Assembly: GCA_030710605.1 (NCBI GenBank)
Contig: CP092870.1
Coordinates: forward strand, 12,853,408 to 12,917,407
DNA from: Cordylochernes scorpioides
Taxonomy: Eukaryota > Arthropoda > Arachnida > Pseudoscorpiones > Chernetidae
DNA length: 64,000 bases
Direction of reading: 5' to 3'
This document shows positions 22,270-33,174 of the stretch, piece after piece. Numbering within the stretch: position 1 is the first letter of the stretch; each line of letters opens with the position of its first letter. The notes beneath the pieces are model-generated. The model was not told the origin of the DNA. It did not search any database and was given only the letters and a program-made list of their open reading frames with translations. Both the position numbers and the translations under genes were made by a program.

Positions 22270-23875
22270 TTTGGGAGGGGGCGGCACCCTGGCAGGTGTT
22301 CTGGTGTCTTCGGGTGTGAATTCTAATGCCGACTGTACGGAGAGATTAAACAGAGCGGAACCTTGGCAGGTGTTCTTTTTTCCGCTAGGTCTTATGTTTG
22401 AACGTAGGACGGGTGTCGACCATGTGGAGGTTTCAGGGGGGTGACACCCTGGCAGGTGTTCTGTTTGCTGTTGGGTCTGATGTTTGAACGTAGGACGGGT
22501 GTCGACCATGTGGAGGTATCAGAGAGGTGACACCCTGGCAGGTGTTCTGTTTGCTGTTGGGTCTGATGTTTGAACGTTGGACGGGTGTCGACCATGTGGA
22601 GGTATCAGAGAGGTGACACCCTGGCAGGTGTTCTGTTTGCTGTTGGGTCTGATGTTTGAACGTAGGACGGGTCTCGACCATGTGGAGGTATCAGAGAGGT
22701 GACACCCTGGCAGGTGTTCTGTTTGCTGTTGGGTCTGATGTTTGAACGTAGGACGGGGTGTCGACCATGTGGAGGTATCAGAGAGGTGACACCCTGGCAG
22801 GTGTTCTGTTTGCTGTTTGGTCTGATGTTTAAACGTAGGACGGAGTGTCGACCATGTGGAGGTATCAGAGAGGTGACATCCTGGCAGGTGTTCTGTTTGC
22901 TGTTGGGTCTGATGTTTGAACGTAGGACAGGGTGTCGACCATGTGGAGGTATCAGAGAGGTGACACCCTGGCAGGTGTTCTGTTTGCTGTTAGGCCTGAT
23001 GTTTGAACGTAGGACGGGGTGTCGACCATGTGGAGGTATCAGAGAGGTGACACCCTGGCAGGTGTTCTGTTTGCTGTTAGGCCTGATGTTTGAACGTAGG
23101 ACGGGGTGTCGACCATGTGGAGGTTTCAGAGAGGTGACACCCTGGCAGGTATTCTGTTTGCTGTTGGGTCTGATGTTTGAACGTAGGACGGGGTGTCGAC
23201 CATGTGGAGGTATCAGAGAGGTGACACCCTGGCAGGTGTTCTGTTTGCTGTTGGGTCTGATGTTTGAACGTAGGACGGGTCTCGACCATGTGGAGGTATC
23301 AGAGAGGTGACACCCTGGCAGGTGTTCTGTTTGCTGTTAGGCCTGATGTTTGAACGTAGGACGGGGTGTCGACCATGTGGAGGTATCAGAGAGGTGACAC
23401 CCTGGCAGGTGTTCTGTTTGCTGTTAGGCCTGATGTTTGAACGTAGGACGGGGTGTCGACCATGTGGAGGTTTCAGAGAGGTGACACCCTGGCAGGTGTT
23501 CTGTTTGCTGTTGGGTCTGATGTTTGAACGTAGGACGGGGTGTCGACCATGTGGAGGTATCAGAGAGGTGACACCCTGGCAGGTGTTCTGTTTGCTGTTG
23601 GGTCTGATGTTTGAACGTAGGACGGGTCTCGACCATGTGGAGGTATCAGAGAGGTGACACCCTGGCAGGTGTTCTGTTTGCTGTTGGGTCTGATGTTTGA
23701 ACGTAGGACGGGTCTCGACCATGTGGAGGTATCAGAGAGGTGACACCCTGGCAGGTGTTCTGTTTGCTGTTAGGTCTTAAGTTTGAACGTAGGACGGGGT
23801 GTCGACTATGTGCAGGTATCAGAGAGGTGACACCTTTGCAGGTGTTCTGTTTTCTGTTGGGTCAAATGTTCATCA
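22270..23875. repeat. 87-bp minisatellite with higher-order repeat
   Basis: About 18 units of GTGACACCCTGGCAGGTGTT, CTGTTTGCTGTTGGGTCTGA, TGTTTGAACGTAGGACGGGG and TGTCGACCATGTGGAGGTAT CAGAGAG. Most units are 87 bp (29 codons), others 86 bp through loss of one G or a GGTCTCG variant. Units at both edges are diverged. The block at about 22961-23307 (three 87-bp units and one 86-bp unit, 347 bp) is repeated next to itself at about 23308-23654, including shared TTAGGCCTGA and GGTTTCAG variants. Open frames through the array are a by-product of the 87-bp period. Confidence 0.95.
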
Positions 23876-24814
23876 TGGACATCAGACCCATATCTTTGTT
23901 CGTGCACAATTATTTATTTATCACTCTTCATAATTTTCCTGACCTTATTTTACATTTTCTATAGCATGTCTTTGTTCGAGCCCAATTATTCACATTATCA
24001 ATGTTTCTAATTTTCCTGACCCAATTTTACATTTTACCAGCACCTCTTTGTTTTTATCGCCTATTTTATCATCGGCATAATAATAATTGATTCAATGCAA
24101 ATTTTTCTATAGCACATATTTACTCGTTGATACTCTTTGTCTGTCACGAATAACTCGATTATCTCAAAAAATATTTAAGCGAAACATTTACTATCGCAGT
24201 TTAGCTTTGCAAACTCCTCTAAATCAATGCAACATTTTATGTAATATCAATCAACATAAATTCATACGGACTTCTTAAATCGAGCACGTTTAATTATTTT
24301 AGGATAATATATTCACAAGGAGATATAAATATTCTTCTGATATATTTATTAGATCCTGTGATATCAAATTGTGAATTCTACGTGATATAGAAGTAGGGTG
24401 GCCATTCCTGCGGTCCGAACCATGGCTCCAAACTGCTACGTTTACGAGGAGCCATAAACATTTTCATTCCTCCAAGTTTACAGACCTGCTGTTCTAATGA
24501 CCCGCGGGTCTAATTGATCTACCCGCATGTGTGACATAAGATCACATTGGTAGACGTTCTATCACATATATATGATGGTGTTTATATTATTATATTATCA
24601 CTGCCTTTTGATATACGATGTCTATATATGTTATATTAACAGACTCATAGTCGGTAAATCCTTGTCCTGCGGGGAATGCGAAGATTATTTCCCCTAAATA
24701 ACAATATTAGTGGAAGACCAGACTGAGAAAAGAGATGAGATAGAGAATAATAATTGTGATGAAGGATATTTAAATTAAAAATAGCACGCATATATGATTT
24801 TATTATTATTATTT
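23876..24814. other. Intronic, no recognised feature
   Basis: AT-rich sequence after the minisatellite; short ORFs only. Confidence 0.3.
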
Positions 24815-25121
24815 TTTTTTTGCTTATCCATAGTACACGTGGTACAGTCCATGATAATCATGGTGGGTAGAAGTTTACGACTGATTTTACTATAAAAGTG
24901 CACCACATGTCTACACATGTGAGAAGCAGTTCGACTTTGCACTTACAAATGTGCCAGAGCCCCGTTTGGTTACTTGCACTCGCTGGTGGGGTTGGACTTT
25001 TGCAAGAATCGGGGGCCATTGGAGCATTTTTTTATCAGAAAAAAAGTGCCCAATGTGGGAATCGAACCCAGGTCGTAGCGGCCGAAAACCAACGGTTTAG
25101 ACCATCCTTCCACCGACCGCC
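24815..25121 (-). mobile_element. tRNA-derived SINE (family E), copy 1
   Basis: Read on the minus strand, the head has TGGAAGGATGGTCTAAACCG (A-box region), a TTGGTTTTCGGCC stem and a B box (GGGTTCGATTCCCAC), then TGGGCACTTTTTT. The body contains GTCCAACCCC, AAACGGGGCT, ACATGTGTAGACATGTGGTG and ends ACCACGTGTACTATGGATAAGCAAAAA. Other copies: 36476-36760, 51306-51612, 57190-57430. Confidence 0.8.
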
Positions 25122-25182
25122 TTTTATATACGGAGGATATATTAAGTGATAACTTCATCACACTTGAATTTGATAGATTAGC

Positions 25183-25450
25183 GCGCCATCTGTACTCAAA
25201 TATTGAAACTATTTTAGACGCGTATGATTATTTTAAAATTAAACTATTTTCTACTCCCTTTACTGCAATGAAAAAAATTAATGGGAAGGCCTGGCTCATC
25301 AGTGGTAAACCCTCCCAGCGATTAAACTGGCGAAACCGGTGCGAGGATTCACCACAGATGAGCCACGCCCTCCTATTTATTTTTCACTACAGTAAGGGCA
25401 GTAGAAAAAAAAAAAGAATAATCATACGCGTCTATAATAGCTACACTTGA
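25183..25450. mobile_element. Hairpin MITE (family A), complete
   Basis: Outer arms CAAATATTGAAACTATTTTA with GACGCGTATGATTATTTT pair with the right end (AATAATCATACGCGTCTA). The centre folds through GGCCTGGCTCATCAGTGG and its inverse CCACAGATGAGCCACGCC. An AGATGGCGC motif (reverse complement at 25183-25191) marks the left border. Confidence 0.8.
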
Positions 25451-25640
25451 ATTATTGGAAAATCAAACACATAGTATGTATTTTAAAATAAATAAAGGGA
25501 TAAGTTTCTCGTGCTATGTAAATATTTAAATATAAAAATGGCATATCCTGACCAGGAGCACATGTGCTTTATGCACATATGCCATTTTTATTTTTGATTT
25601 CAACACCTGATCTTTTTATCTTTTTTTTTCTTTCATTTTT
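25451..25640. mobile_element. Small palindromic element (family F), copy 1
   Basis: AAAAATGGCATATCCTGACC, then AGCACATGTGC, CATATGCCATTTTTA form a short fold-back; it is followed by GATTTCAACACCTGATCTTT, also found beside the longer copies at 47150-47430 and 56638-56850. Confidence 0.65.
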
Positions 25641-26000
25641 TCATATTTAAATATATTAAGAAGGCATATATTGGATAAAAAAAATCATTTACCAATATTT
25701 CAGGTGACTTAGAACTCCAACCTTTTAATTTAATTAAAGATCTATTTATGGATTGCTATTATTTCCAAAAATAAGTATATATATAAATTATTTATAGCAG
25801 ATTCGAATGGATAGCCGTGACAATGAACAAGTCGATAAATCCAAGTATACAGACAATCCTATACAATACGTTGCCGAAGAACTCGAGTGAGAAAAGTGAC
25901 AAAGCTCTCTCTCGACAAATAGGTAATTGACACAATTTAATAAGAAATTCTCTTAATTTTAATGTCGCTGTCACCACGCTACAAAAACGACTCAATTCTC
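25641..26000. other. Intronic, no recognised feature
   Basis: AT-rich sequence with no recognised element. Confidence 0.3.
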
Positions 26001-26100
26001 AAACCTACTGTACTTACAACAAACCTATTGTACTTACAACAAACCTATTGTACTTACAACAAACCTATTGTACTTACAACAAACCTATTGTACTTACAAC
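26001..26100. repeat. 20-bp tandem repeat, five units
   Basis: Five exact-length units of AAACCTATTGTACTTACAAC; the first unit differs by one base (ACTG for ATTG). Confidence 0.95.
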
Positions 26101-26933
26101 AATAAATGATTTCTCCGACAGCCGATTTAGTTCAATATATGGACCCAGATCTAGGTCCGAAACACTTGCCGAGGCCAAAATATCATATAATGCTGATTAC
26201 TGTTTGGTATTCAAATTACAAGAGAAGGAATCGCCTGGCATCGTCTTGAAGAAGGAACAAAAGTTTACGGTGACGTGTTTCTTTTATTGATGCTGTAAAT
26301 TCGGCAAGTTTTCGGACTTTGACGTCCTTCGACATGTAACTTTCCAAGAAACTGAAAGATAATATAGCAGGAGGCATTTTTTGCGTATAAGTTTATTGTA
26401 TCGTACTGTTTGGTATTCTAACGGCTAAAATCGCAGTTTTCAGGATTTAGGAGAGACCATCACAGTGGGTATTCCCAGAAAATGAAAAAATAATCGAAAA
26501 CTTTAACTAAACGGTGCAGCATTGATCATGAGAAAAGGATCAATCAGCGCATACATTGCACGATAAAGGCTTCATTTTTTATGAAAGAAAGATTTTATAC
26601 TGGCAAATATTTCACCAATATTTTGGTGTCACAAAGAATTGGCTCAAAATATTTTTCAACTAAGCATCTTTCTAGCCAATTCAGAAAATTTCATGAATCA
26701 CTGGATGATCACATGAAGTTCTGGTCTGATTTAAACCATATTACCAAACCAGAATCTCCATAAAGCTGCTCCGAGTTTGCTTAAGTTGATGTTTCCGGCG
26801 CTAGTTTTCAGAGGAAGTCAATAGATGGCGCTTATATTTTGTTGGAAAATAATCATGTTTAAATATTTACGAAAAACCTAGTAGTTGTGGGCTAAGAAAC
26901 TATCACTCACCCTATATACTCGCCAAATGACTA
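26101..26933. other. Intronic, no recognised gene; AGATGGCGC motif at 26823-26831
   Basis: Short ORFs (26048-26290 plus, 26581-26763 plus) have no recognisable family. One AGATGGCGC motif is present. Confidence 0.3.
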
Positions 26934-27326
26934 CCACTTCCTAAGTGTGAGAAACGCTATAAAACCAAGATGATCTAGAATCAGTCTTTCAATGAGTCAT
27001 CGCCTTTAAGACGGCCTAAATATATGTTGTATGAACAAACAAACTTACTTCTTATTGTGATAATCTTTCCTATATAATAACTGAAGCGAGAAGAAAACAC
27101 CAGACGCAGATTTCGAATCAAAGGTTCTAACCACTTCCTAAATGTGAGAAACGCTTTAAAACCAAGGTGATCTAGAATCAGTCTTTCAATGAGTCATCGC
27201 CTTTAAGACTACCGAAATATATGTTGTATGAACAAACAAACTTACTTCTTATTGTGAAAATCCTTCCTATATAATAACGGAAGCGAGAAGTAAACACCAG
27301 ACGCAGGTTTCGAATCAAAGGTTCTA
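26934..27326. repeat. Tandem duplication, two units of 196 bp
   Basis: CCACTTCCTAAGTGTGAGAA at 26934 recurs at 27130 with one change, and similarity runs to about 27326 (CATCGCCTTTAAGAC, ATATATGTTGTATGAAC, CACCAGACGCAG in both). Few differences between units indicate a fairly recent duplication. Confidence 0.9.
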
Positions 27327-28049
27327 GTCGACAGAAATTAAACAGAAAACTTCCTTATTACCATGGAAGTTGTTTAAAAAGACACAAACTTGTTTCCTCT
27401 ATCTCTTCATTATAGTTCTTCACTCTTATTCAGAGTTGTGGAAAGTACTGTACAGTATCAAGAACTTTTTTTTTAAATTCGGAAGCGAAGCAATATTCCC
27501 CCTACATCCCGTCAAGAATAAGTTCAACCTAACAAAAATGACATATGAACAGAAACAACATGAATAAGTTGAAAATATTAGTTACACATATTAAAGTTCA
27601 CTTATAGGCCACACAATAGAAGTCATTACCAGTTGGAAACAAAATAAGGTACTATAATAAAATAAGAAATTCTATAAATTATGGCAATATTTACATTGCA
27701 ATACTAAAATAAAATGAAGAGCACTACCCCCTACAGAATTCTCCCGTCAAGTCAAACCTAACAAAAAAAAAGACACATGAAGAGAAAAAAAAAAACAGAA
27801 ATAAGTTGAAAATATTAGCTACTTATACCACAATACCAGCAGAAAACAAATATAGAACTCCAAAAAATTAGAATTTGTATAAATTATTTTAATTATTACA
27901 TGTTAATATTCACATTATCACTTGCAATACCAAAACAAGACTACAAGATATTGAATGAGCCATATTATTATGTCCCTCTCAAACTTTTCAACTCCAATTC
28001 CATAAGCACATACTTAATTCTCACACAAATGATTTAATAACAGTACTTA
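27327..28049. other. Intronic, no recognised gene
   Basis: Contains a short diverged duplication (CCGTCAAGAATAAGTTCAAC near 27508 versus CCGTCAAGTCAAACCTAAC near 27745 with following text). No gene signal. Confidence 0.35.
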
Positions 28050-29530
28050 GGTAACTTGTATGACCATATACCAAACGAAACCATTATTGTCCGCTAGCAG
28101 ACGACAAACTCCAAGTGGAGTGACATCTGCTGAGACGTCCTCCATCACTTCCACCAGCTTGCCTTCTATTGACAACGCCACATGGAGTATACCAACAGCC
28201 CAATACAGTAGTTATATCTTACTACCCACAGTTACCCACAGCTAACCAGAGTTGCCCACAGGATCACGTAGAATTAAGAGGTTACATTCCTGCCAACCAA
28301 ATCTTTTTAGAGATTATTTGAATATACATAGGTTCAACAAAACCAATTCTAAGATTCCACCATTCAGTGTAGCATATATAAGCAGAATGAACCAATACAG
28401 TATTGGAGTTCTAAAGAAGCGGTCTGGTAGATTAAAAAAATTGGTTAAACCGCAGGCAGGGTTCATCACTGCTGAACCATTCATCACTTCCACCAATTTG
28501 CCTTTTACTGACAAAAGCACATAGAGGATACCAAAGCCCAATACAGTAGCTATATTTTACTGACCACAGCTAGCCAAGAATCACGTAGCCTTCAGAGGTT
28601 ACATTCCTGCCAACCAAATCCTCTTAGATTATTTGAATTGAATACATATAGGTTCAACAAAACCATTTCTAAGATTCCATCCTTCAGTGTAGAATATATA
28701 AGCAGAATGTTCCAATACAGTATTGGAGCTCTAAAGAAGCGGTATGGTAGATTAAAAATTGGCGAAATCGCAGGTAGGGTTCACCACTGATGAACCATTC
28801 ATCACTTCCATCAGCTTGCCTTCTACTGACAAAAACACACGGAGGATACCAACAGCCCAATACAGTAGTTATGTCTTACTGTCCACAGTTAGCCCCAGTT
28901 GCCCACAGGATCACGTAGAATTCAGAGGTTACATTCCTGCCAACCAAATCCTTTTAGAGAGAGAGAGAGAGAGATTGTTTGAATATACATAGGTTCAACA
29001 AAACCATTTCTGAGATTCCACCATTCAGTGTAGCATATATAAGCAGAATGATCCAATACAGTATTGGAGCTCTAAAGAAGCGGTATGGTAGATTAAAAAA
29101 ATTGGCGAAACCGCAGGTAGGGTTCACCACTGATGAGCCATTCATCACTTCCACCAACTTGCCTTCTACTGACAACAGCACTTGGAGTATACCAACAGTC
29201 CAATACAGCAGTTATATCTTACTGCCCACAGTTACCCACAGCTAGCCCCAGTTAGCCACAGGATCATTTAGAATTCAGAGGTTACATTCCTGCCAACCAC
29301 AAATCTTGAATTTACATAGGTTCAACAAAACCATTTCTGAGATTCCACCATTCAGTGTAGCATATATAAGCAGAATAATCCAATACAGTATTGGAGCTCT
29401 AAATGAGCGGTCTGATAGATAAAATTGGCGAAACCGTAGGAAGGTTCACCACTGATGAGCCAAGCCCTCCCAATATTTTTCCATCGCAGTAAGGACAGTA
29501 GAGGTTTGATTAATTTGTAAAAGAAACATT
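28050..29530. repeat. Tandem array of about 0.33-kb units derived from MITE family A
   Basis: Four units begin near 28327, 28645, 28987 and 29315 with ATAGGTTCAACAAAACC, ATTCAGTGTAGCATATATAA, TACAGTATTGGAGCTCTAAA, GAAACCGCAGG and continue into CTTGCCTTCTACTGACAA and TACATTCCTGCCAACCAAAT. The last unit ends with a normal family A flank (GTAAGGACAGTAGAGGTTTG, AAGAAACATTCGCG). A short GA run (28966-28973 region) interrupts the third unit. Confidence 0.85.
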
Positions 29531-29885
29531 CGCGTATTTATGTTTTCATTTGTTGTATATAGACGGAGCGTTATTGATTTATATTGTCACGGTAGTGATA
29601 ACGAGTATAACCAAAGTTTAAGTAAAAATAATTTATTGATTAGAATGCAAACTATTTCTAAATTCAATTTAGAAGTAATAATCTACAAGCATGGTAAGGA
29701 CTATGCAATTATTAACGATGATAAACAATAGAGTATTCAAAATAATTATTCTGTGGAATTGCCCCCTTCCTAGATGGACAGCGTCCCGCTGTAATTCTCA
29801 CTTTAACAGATCAGCTTGGTCCTCAGGGTCATTCTGTGGCAATATTAATACATTGGTTCGATAGAAATTTTCCAGGAAGAAATTG
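29531..29885. other. Intronic, no recognised feature
   Basis: Contains a 63-codon plus-strand ORF (29540-29731) without recognisable domain. Confidence 0.3.
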
Positions 29886-29888
29886 ATC

Positions 29889-30166
29889 TAGAAAAATAAA
29901 GATTGCCTCTCCCGGCAAAATAGACGTTAAAACTAAACGCCATCTATTGACTGTCTCCGCAAACTAGCGCACTCAGGTCGAAGTCCGCCCTGAACTGACA
30001 AAGGCCATTAGCCCGAAGCCTTTAAGTGGCCGCTTCTCAGTTTGCCAAAGCTGGTGTTGTGGCTTTGTTTCTGACACGAGTCCGTTAGTTTTCTGAGACC
30101 GTCAATACATGGTTCTTATGTTTAGCGTCTATTTTGACTGGAAAGGCGACCTTTATTTTTAAACAT
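29889..30166. mobile_element. Short inverted-repeat element
   Basis: Left arm AAAAATAAAGATTGCCTCTC with CAAAATAGACGTTAAAAC; right arm GTTTAGCGTCTATTTTGAC with AAAGGCGACCTTTATTTTT. Interior of about 180 bp is GC-richer and unrecognised. Confidence 0.6.
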
Positions 30167-30525
30167 AGGTTTGCTATATAAAACAAATTTGCAAAGCACG
30201 AATGTAAATCATACACATATATTTTAAAACTACTAAAATCACATTTCTATGAATATATCTTTCAAAATTTAATAAATTATACCTACATGCAAGTATTTGT
30301 CAAATAATATTCCTATAACAAAATTTCGAAACTCTAAACGAAACACGCACAACAGCAATATATAAAATTAAAATATAATATTTATAAACTTATTAAAATC
30401 TTTTGTAATATATAAACTCATATTTTTTAACTTATCTTGAAAACTAAATAAATTATCAGAATTCACTCGAGCATTGAAAAATGAAAAAGATAAGGCGCAG
30501 CCATTAGACATATTCAAATACGATG

Positions 30526-30804
30526 TACACCCATACCTCGCTTTGCGTCGGGGTTACGTTCCAAAAAAAAAACACGACGCAAATTGAAAATAAAATTTTG
30601 ATGGCATGGCGCAATCAAAAACAAAGGTGTTGCCATATTTTAGGAAAAAAATTAAAAAAAAAAAAATTAAAGACTCGAATCCAAAACAAACGCAACTTCG
30701 AAAATCTAACGACGCACAGTGAAAATCAGTGAAAATTATGCAGCGAAGCAACTTCGAAAAAAAAAAACGCAAAACGAAACGACGCAAAGCGAGGTATTGG
30801 TGTA
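30526..30804. mobile_element. MITE (family G), 279 bp, copy 1
   Basis: Terminal inverted repeats ACACCCATACCTCGCTTTGC and its inverse GCAAAGCGAGGTATTGGTGT flanked by TA. The interior is A-rich. An almost equal-length copy lies in opposite orientation at 43977-44254. Confidence 0.9.
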
Positions 30805-31169
30805 TATAAAGATGATTAGAAACTATGTAGGAGTACACACGCAGAAAAACATCTATAATAAAAAAGTTTATTGGAGGTGGAAAATATGAAAATCTAACGT
30901 TACAAAATAAGAAACATTGCAATATAATGAAAAGATCTTTGAAAAAATAAAAATTCAGTGAAAGGTTGTTACCCTCTTTACTCCACTGTATGAGTGTGTA
31001 TTCCAGTCTCAACCCATATTATGTTAGCGATATCACAAGATGGACCCTCAACTATTGAAATTTGACCATTTCCCTATTCTAAGAGGGATGATATCAAGTG
31101 TTCCAGCGTCAACAAGAAGAAAACAAATCAGATATAATTACAGATTATATATTACATTATATAATATTT
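30805..31169. other. Intronic, no recognised feature
   Basis: AT-rich sequence; the long minus-strand ORF 30554-31012 is an artefact of A-rich MITE sequence and low complexity. Confidence 0.35.
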
Positions 31170-31186
31170 ACGAACGGAAAAATATG

Positions 31187-31259
31187 TCCAGGGTAGCCTA
31201 GTGGACATGGTATCTGCCCGGTAAGCGGAACACTGTAGGTTTGATTCCCATCCCTGGAC
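31187..31259 (+). tRNA. tRNA-like sequence, anticodon GGT (Thr-like), pseudogene or SINE head
   Basis: It folds as a cloverleaf: 7-bp acceptor stem TCCAGGG/CCCTGGA, a 3-bp D stem, anticodon stem TCTGC/GCGGA around loop CCGGTAA, a 5-nt variable loop, and a T arm with one A-C mismatch. The A box TAGCCTAGTGG fits the consensus and the B box GGTTTGATTCC has one change. A T5 run follows at 31264-31268, adequate as a pol III stop. Position 33 is C instead of the near-universal U, which argues against a working tRNA. It lies between inverted GGAAAAATA/TATTTTTCC flanks and is joined to half of fold-back family B, so a SINE or tRNA pseudogene is more likely. Confidence 0.55.
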
Positions 31260-31260
31260 A

Positions 31261-31415
31261 CTATTTTTCCGTTTATCATTACTCTTCACAATTCATTTTT
31301 TCATACTTCATCCCTAAGGTTAGAAATAATCGTTATTTCTCCCCTTAAAATAAAATTCGATTTTTTCGTTCAAAAGAAACACATGCGGGATAATTTTCAA
31401 ATGTCGTTCTAAAAT
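31261..31415. mobile_element. Half of fold-back family B joined to the tRNA-like sequence
   Basis: TTCATACTTCATCCCTAAGG, TTAGAAATAATCG, AAGAAACACATGCGGGATAA and ATGTCGTTCT match the arms of the element at 7973-8217. The opposite arm is missing and the tRNA-like sequence takes its place. Confidence 0.7.
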
Positions 31416-31648
31416 CAGATATGTAGAAAAAACAAGCAGAAGGGCAAAATTTTAATCTAGAGAGAAATTAACCGAAAATCCTGATTAAACGAAGGTATAT
31501 GTTAGTTAATTGATAATTATCCATTAAATATAGTAAATTTAAAAAATAAACATTTGCATGTGTGTAGAAATAAGAAATAAATTCGAAATATATCCAGGAT
31601 TATCTGCACTTTCTTTTTAGTGTCTTCATATCTGAGGCAAGATAATAT
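31416..31648. other. Intronic, no recognised feature
   Basis: AT-rich; nothing recognised. Confidence 0.3.
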
Positions 31649-31700
31649 CTATAAATGAAGAACGCTTCACGATTTTGCGTGTCATCCTTGCGCAGGGGCC

Positions 31701-31740
<40 letters not shown>

Positions 31741-31772
31741 ACCGCCGAACAAGCGTGTACTATAAATGAAGA
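31649..31772. repeat. 13-bp target-site duplication around the U6 copy
   Basis: The span covers both direct repeats CTATAAATGAAGA (31649-31661 and 31760-31772) and the U6 insert between them. Confidence 0.88.
31662..31759 (-). pseudogene. U6 snRNA retropseudogene
   Basis: On the minus strand this reads nearly the whole U6 snRNA: 5' stem region GCTTGTTCGG, then GTACATATACTAAAATTGGA, ACGATACAGAGAAGATTAGC (including the ACAGAGA box and AGC triad), ATGGCCCCTGCGCAAGGATG and ACACGCAAAATCGTGAAGCG. The 5' end differs from usual U6 and the 3' end lacks the final T run. Identical 13-bp direct repeats CTATAAATGAAGA flank it (31649-31661 and 31760-31772 on the plus strand). This is the hallmark of LINE-mediated retroposition, so it is a retrocopy rather than a functional gene, though the insert itself is intact over its conserved core. 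A TATATATAA box lies about 20 nt upstream by chance or otherwise. Confidence 0.9.
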
Positions 31773-31859
31773 GGTTATATATAAATTCAAATGCCATCTA
31801 TCGATAGAATATGGAAAAAAAAATTGGCAATTTTTATTTTTTTAACTCTACAGACCTTA

Positions 31860-32240
31860 TTGCAATATTAAATATTATTGAATGAGAGGGTTCGGCTCAT
31901 CTGTGGTGAACCTTCTCGGCGGTTTCACCAAATTAATCTACAAATGTCAAAACCGCTAAGAGGGTTCACCATTGATGAGTTAAGCCCTCTCATTCAATAA
32001 CCTTTATTTTATTATTATTAAACCCTGCCTCTCACTGCACCCAGGCGCTGTTCCCCTGCCAACTCTACGTTTCCTCCACCCCTGCGAGGCATCTTTGCTG
32101 CCAGATCCTAGGGTCACTTGCCACTGGAATCGCTTTCTGCCATAGGGGTTAGAAGACCTCGCTCTAAGAGGCCAATTAACCCGGAATTGAAAGAATAATT
32201 CATTAACCTTTATTATTGCAGTAAAGTCTGTAGAGATAAA
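31860..32240. mobile_element. Hairpin MITE (family A), diverged copy with insertion
   Basis: GGTTCGGCTCATCTGTGGTG, CTCGGCGGTTTCACCA and the inverse AAAACCGCTAAGAGGGTTCA, TTGATGAGTTAAGCCCTCTC form the core. About 180 bp of GC-richer sequence (32025-32200) follows before a GTAAAGTCTGTAGAGAT flank; I do not recognise that insert. Confidence 0.7.
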
Positions 32241-32640
32241 AAAGAAACACATTGCCGAAAATTAATTGTTGCAGATTTTAAAGAGGATATGTTTGTGCTT
32301 GATGCATGCGGGTGATTGTGTCTTGCAGGTTTATATAATATTTGACCTATCTGGATTCAATTTTGACCTTAAAGATATTGGTCTGGACGGAGTCACTGTC
32401 ACAATTTCGAGCTTAATATACGCAAATTAACACGATAATAGACGAATTTCCTTCAACACACAAACACAGGCCGGGGCAATTTCTGTCGTGTAATTATCGG
32501 CAGAAATATTCGAATCACCCTGCAAGCCGCTCACGTAAATGGAAACTAGAGCAAATTTCAATCTAATTTGTAAGTGATGTATTCACTCTTATCTATTTTG
32601 ACGTGACAACGTCTTAAATTAGGTTGCGGCTGGGAGTCAC
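32241..32640. other. Intronic, no recognised feature
   Basis: Non-repetitive, no ORF or motif recognised. Confidence 0.3.
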
Positions 32641-32693
32641 TTATGAAAAAGTGTAACGCCCGGTGACGTTACGATGAGTCACCGAACGAGAGT

Positions 32694-32719
32694 GCTGCGC
32701 GCGCAGCTGCGCGCGCAGC
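32694..32719. promoter_or_regulatory. 26-bp perfect GC palindrome upstream of Helentron-like ORF
   Basis: GCTGCGCGCGCAG followed directly by its exact reverse complement. It lies about 450 bp upstream of the ORF start, in a GC-rich patch (32650-32800) with ACGTTACG and TGAGTCACC words that could be the element's promoter. Role unknown. Confidence 0.5.
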
Positions 32720-33174
32720 GCTAGAGAATTAGGCGCATTGAATCGGCGCATGCTTGTCTCTGTCTTTGTCTTTCTCGAACGTTCTTGGCGTTGGAAAAAC
32801 AAGAAAGCGTCATAATACAAGTTCACACGTGTGGTTAAAGTATCGTCAGCTGTGTCTGTAGTGAAAATGTGGAGTGCTTAGATTCGTCATTTACAACAAC
32901 TACAACAATAAAGGTAAATAATTGTACACTGATATTTCATTATCGTAAACTATGATTGATTGATTAATTGTTAGATTGACAATGTAGATAGTAAATGTTT
33001 TAATTTTCAACTTCATCATTTACAATTACAAATTTTATTTAATTTCAAATTTATTTAGCAAAAATTTGAACCTTCGATCTGAATAAGTGTTTTGATTTTC
33101 AAATTGATTCTTTAAAATTAAAAATTCATCCATTCAATTTCAAATGTTCAACAGGAATCACCACTCTCAAAACA

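Noticed and set aside
22699-23310. 203-codon plus-strand ORF (and 116- and 169-codon partners)
   Set aside because: It is only the open frame of an 87-bp tandem repeat; both strands are open and there is no start context or domain.
30554-31012. 152-codon minus-strand ORF rich in Phe and Leu
   Set aside because: Crosses a MITE end and A-rich low-complexity DNA; composition-driven.
31649-31772. Functional U6 snRNA gene
   Set aside because: Flanking 13-bp direct repeats, changed 5' end and no T run at the 3' end show a retrocopy.
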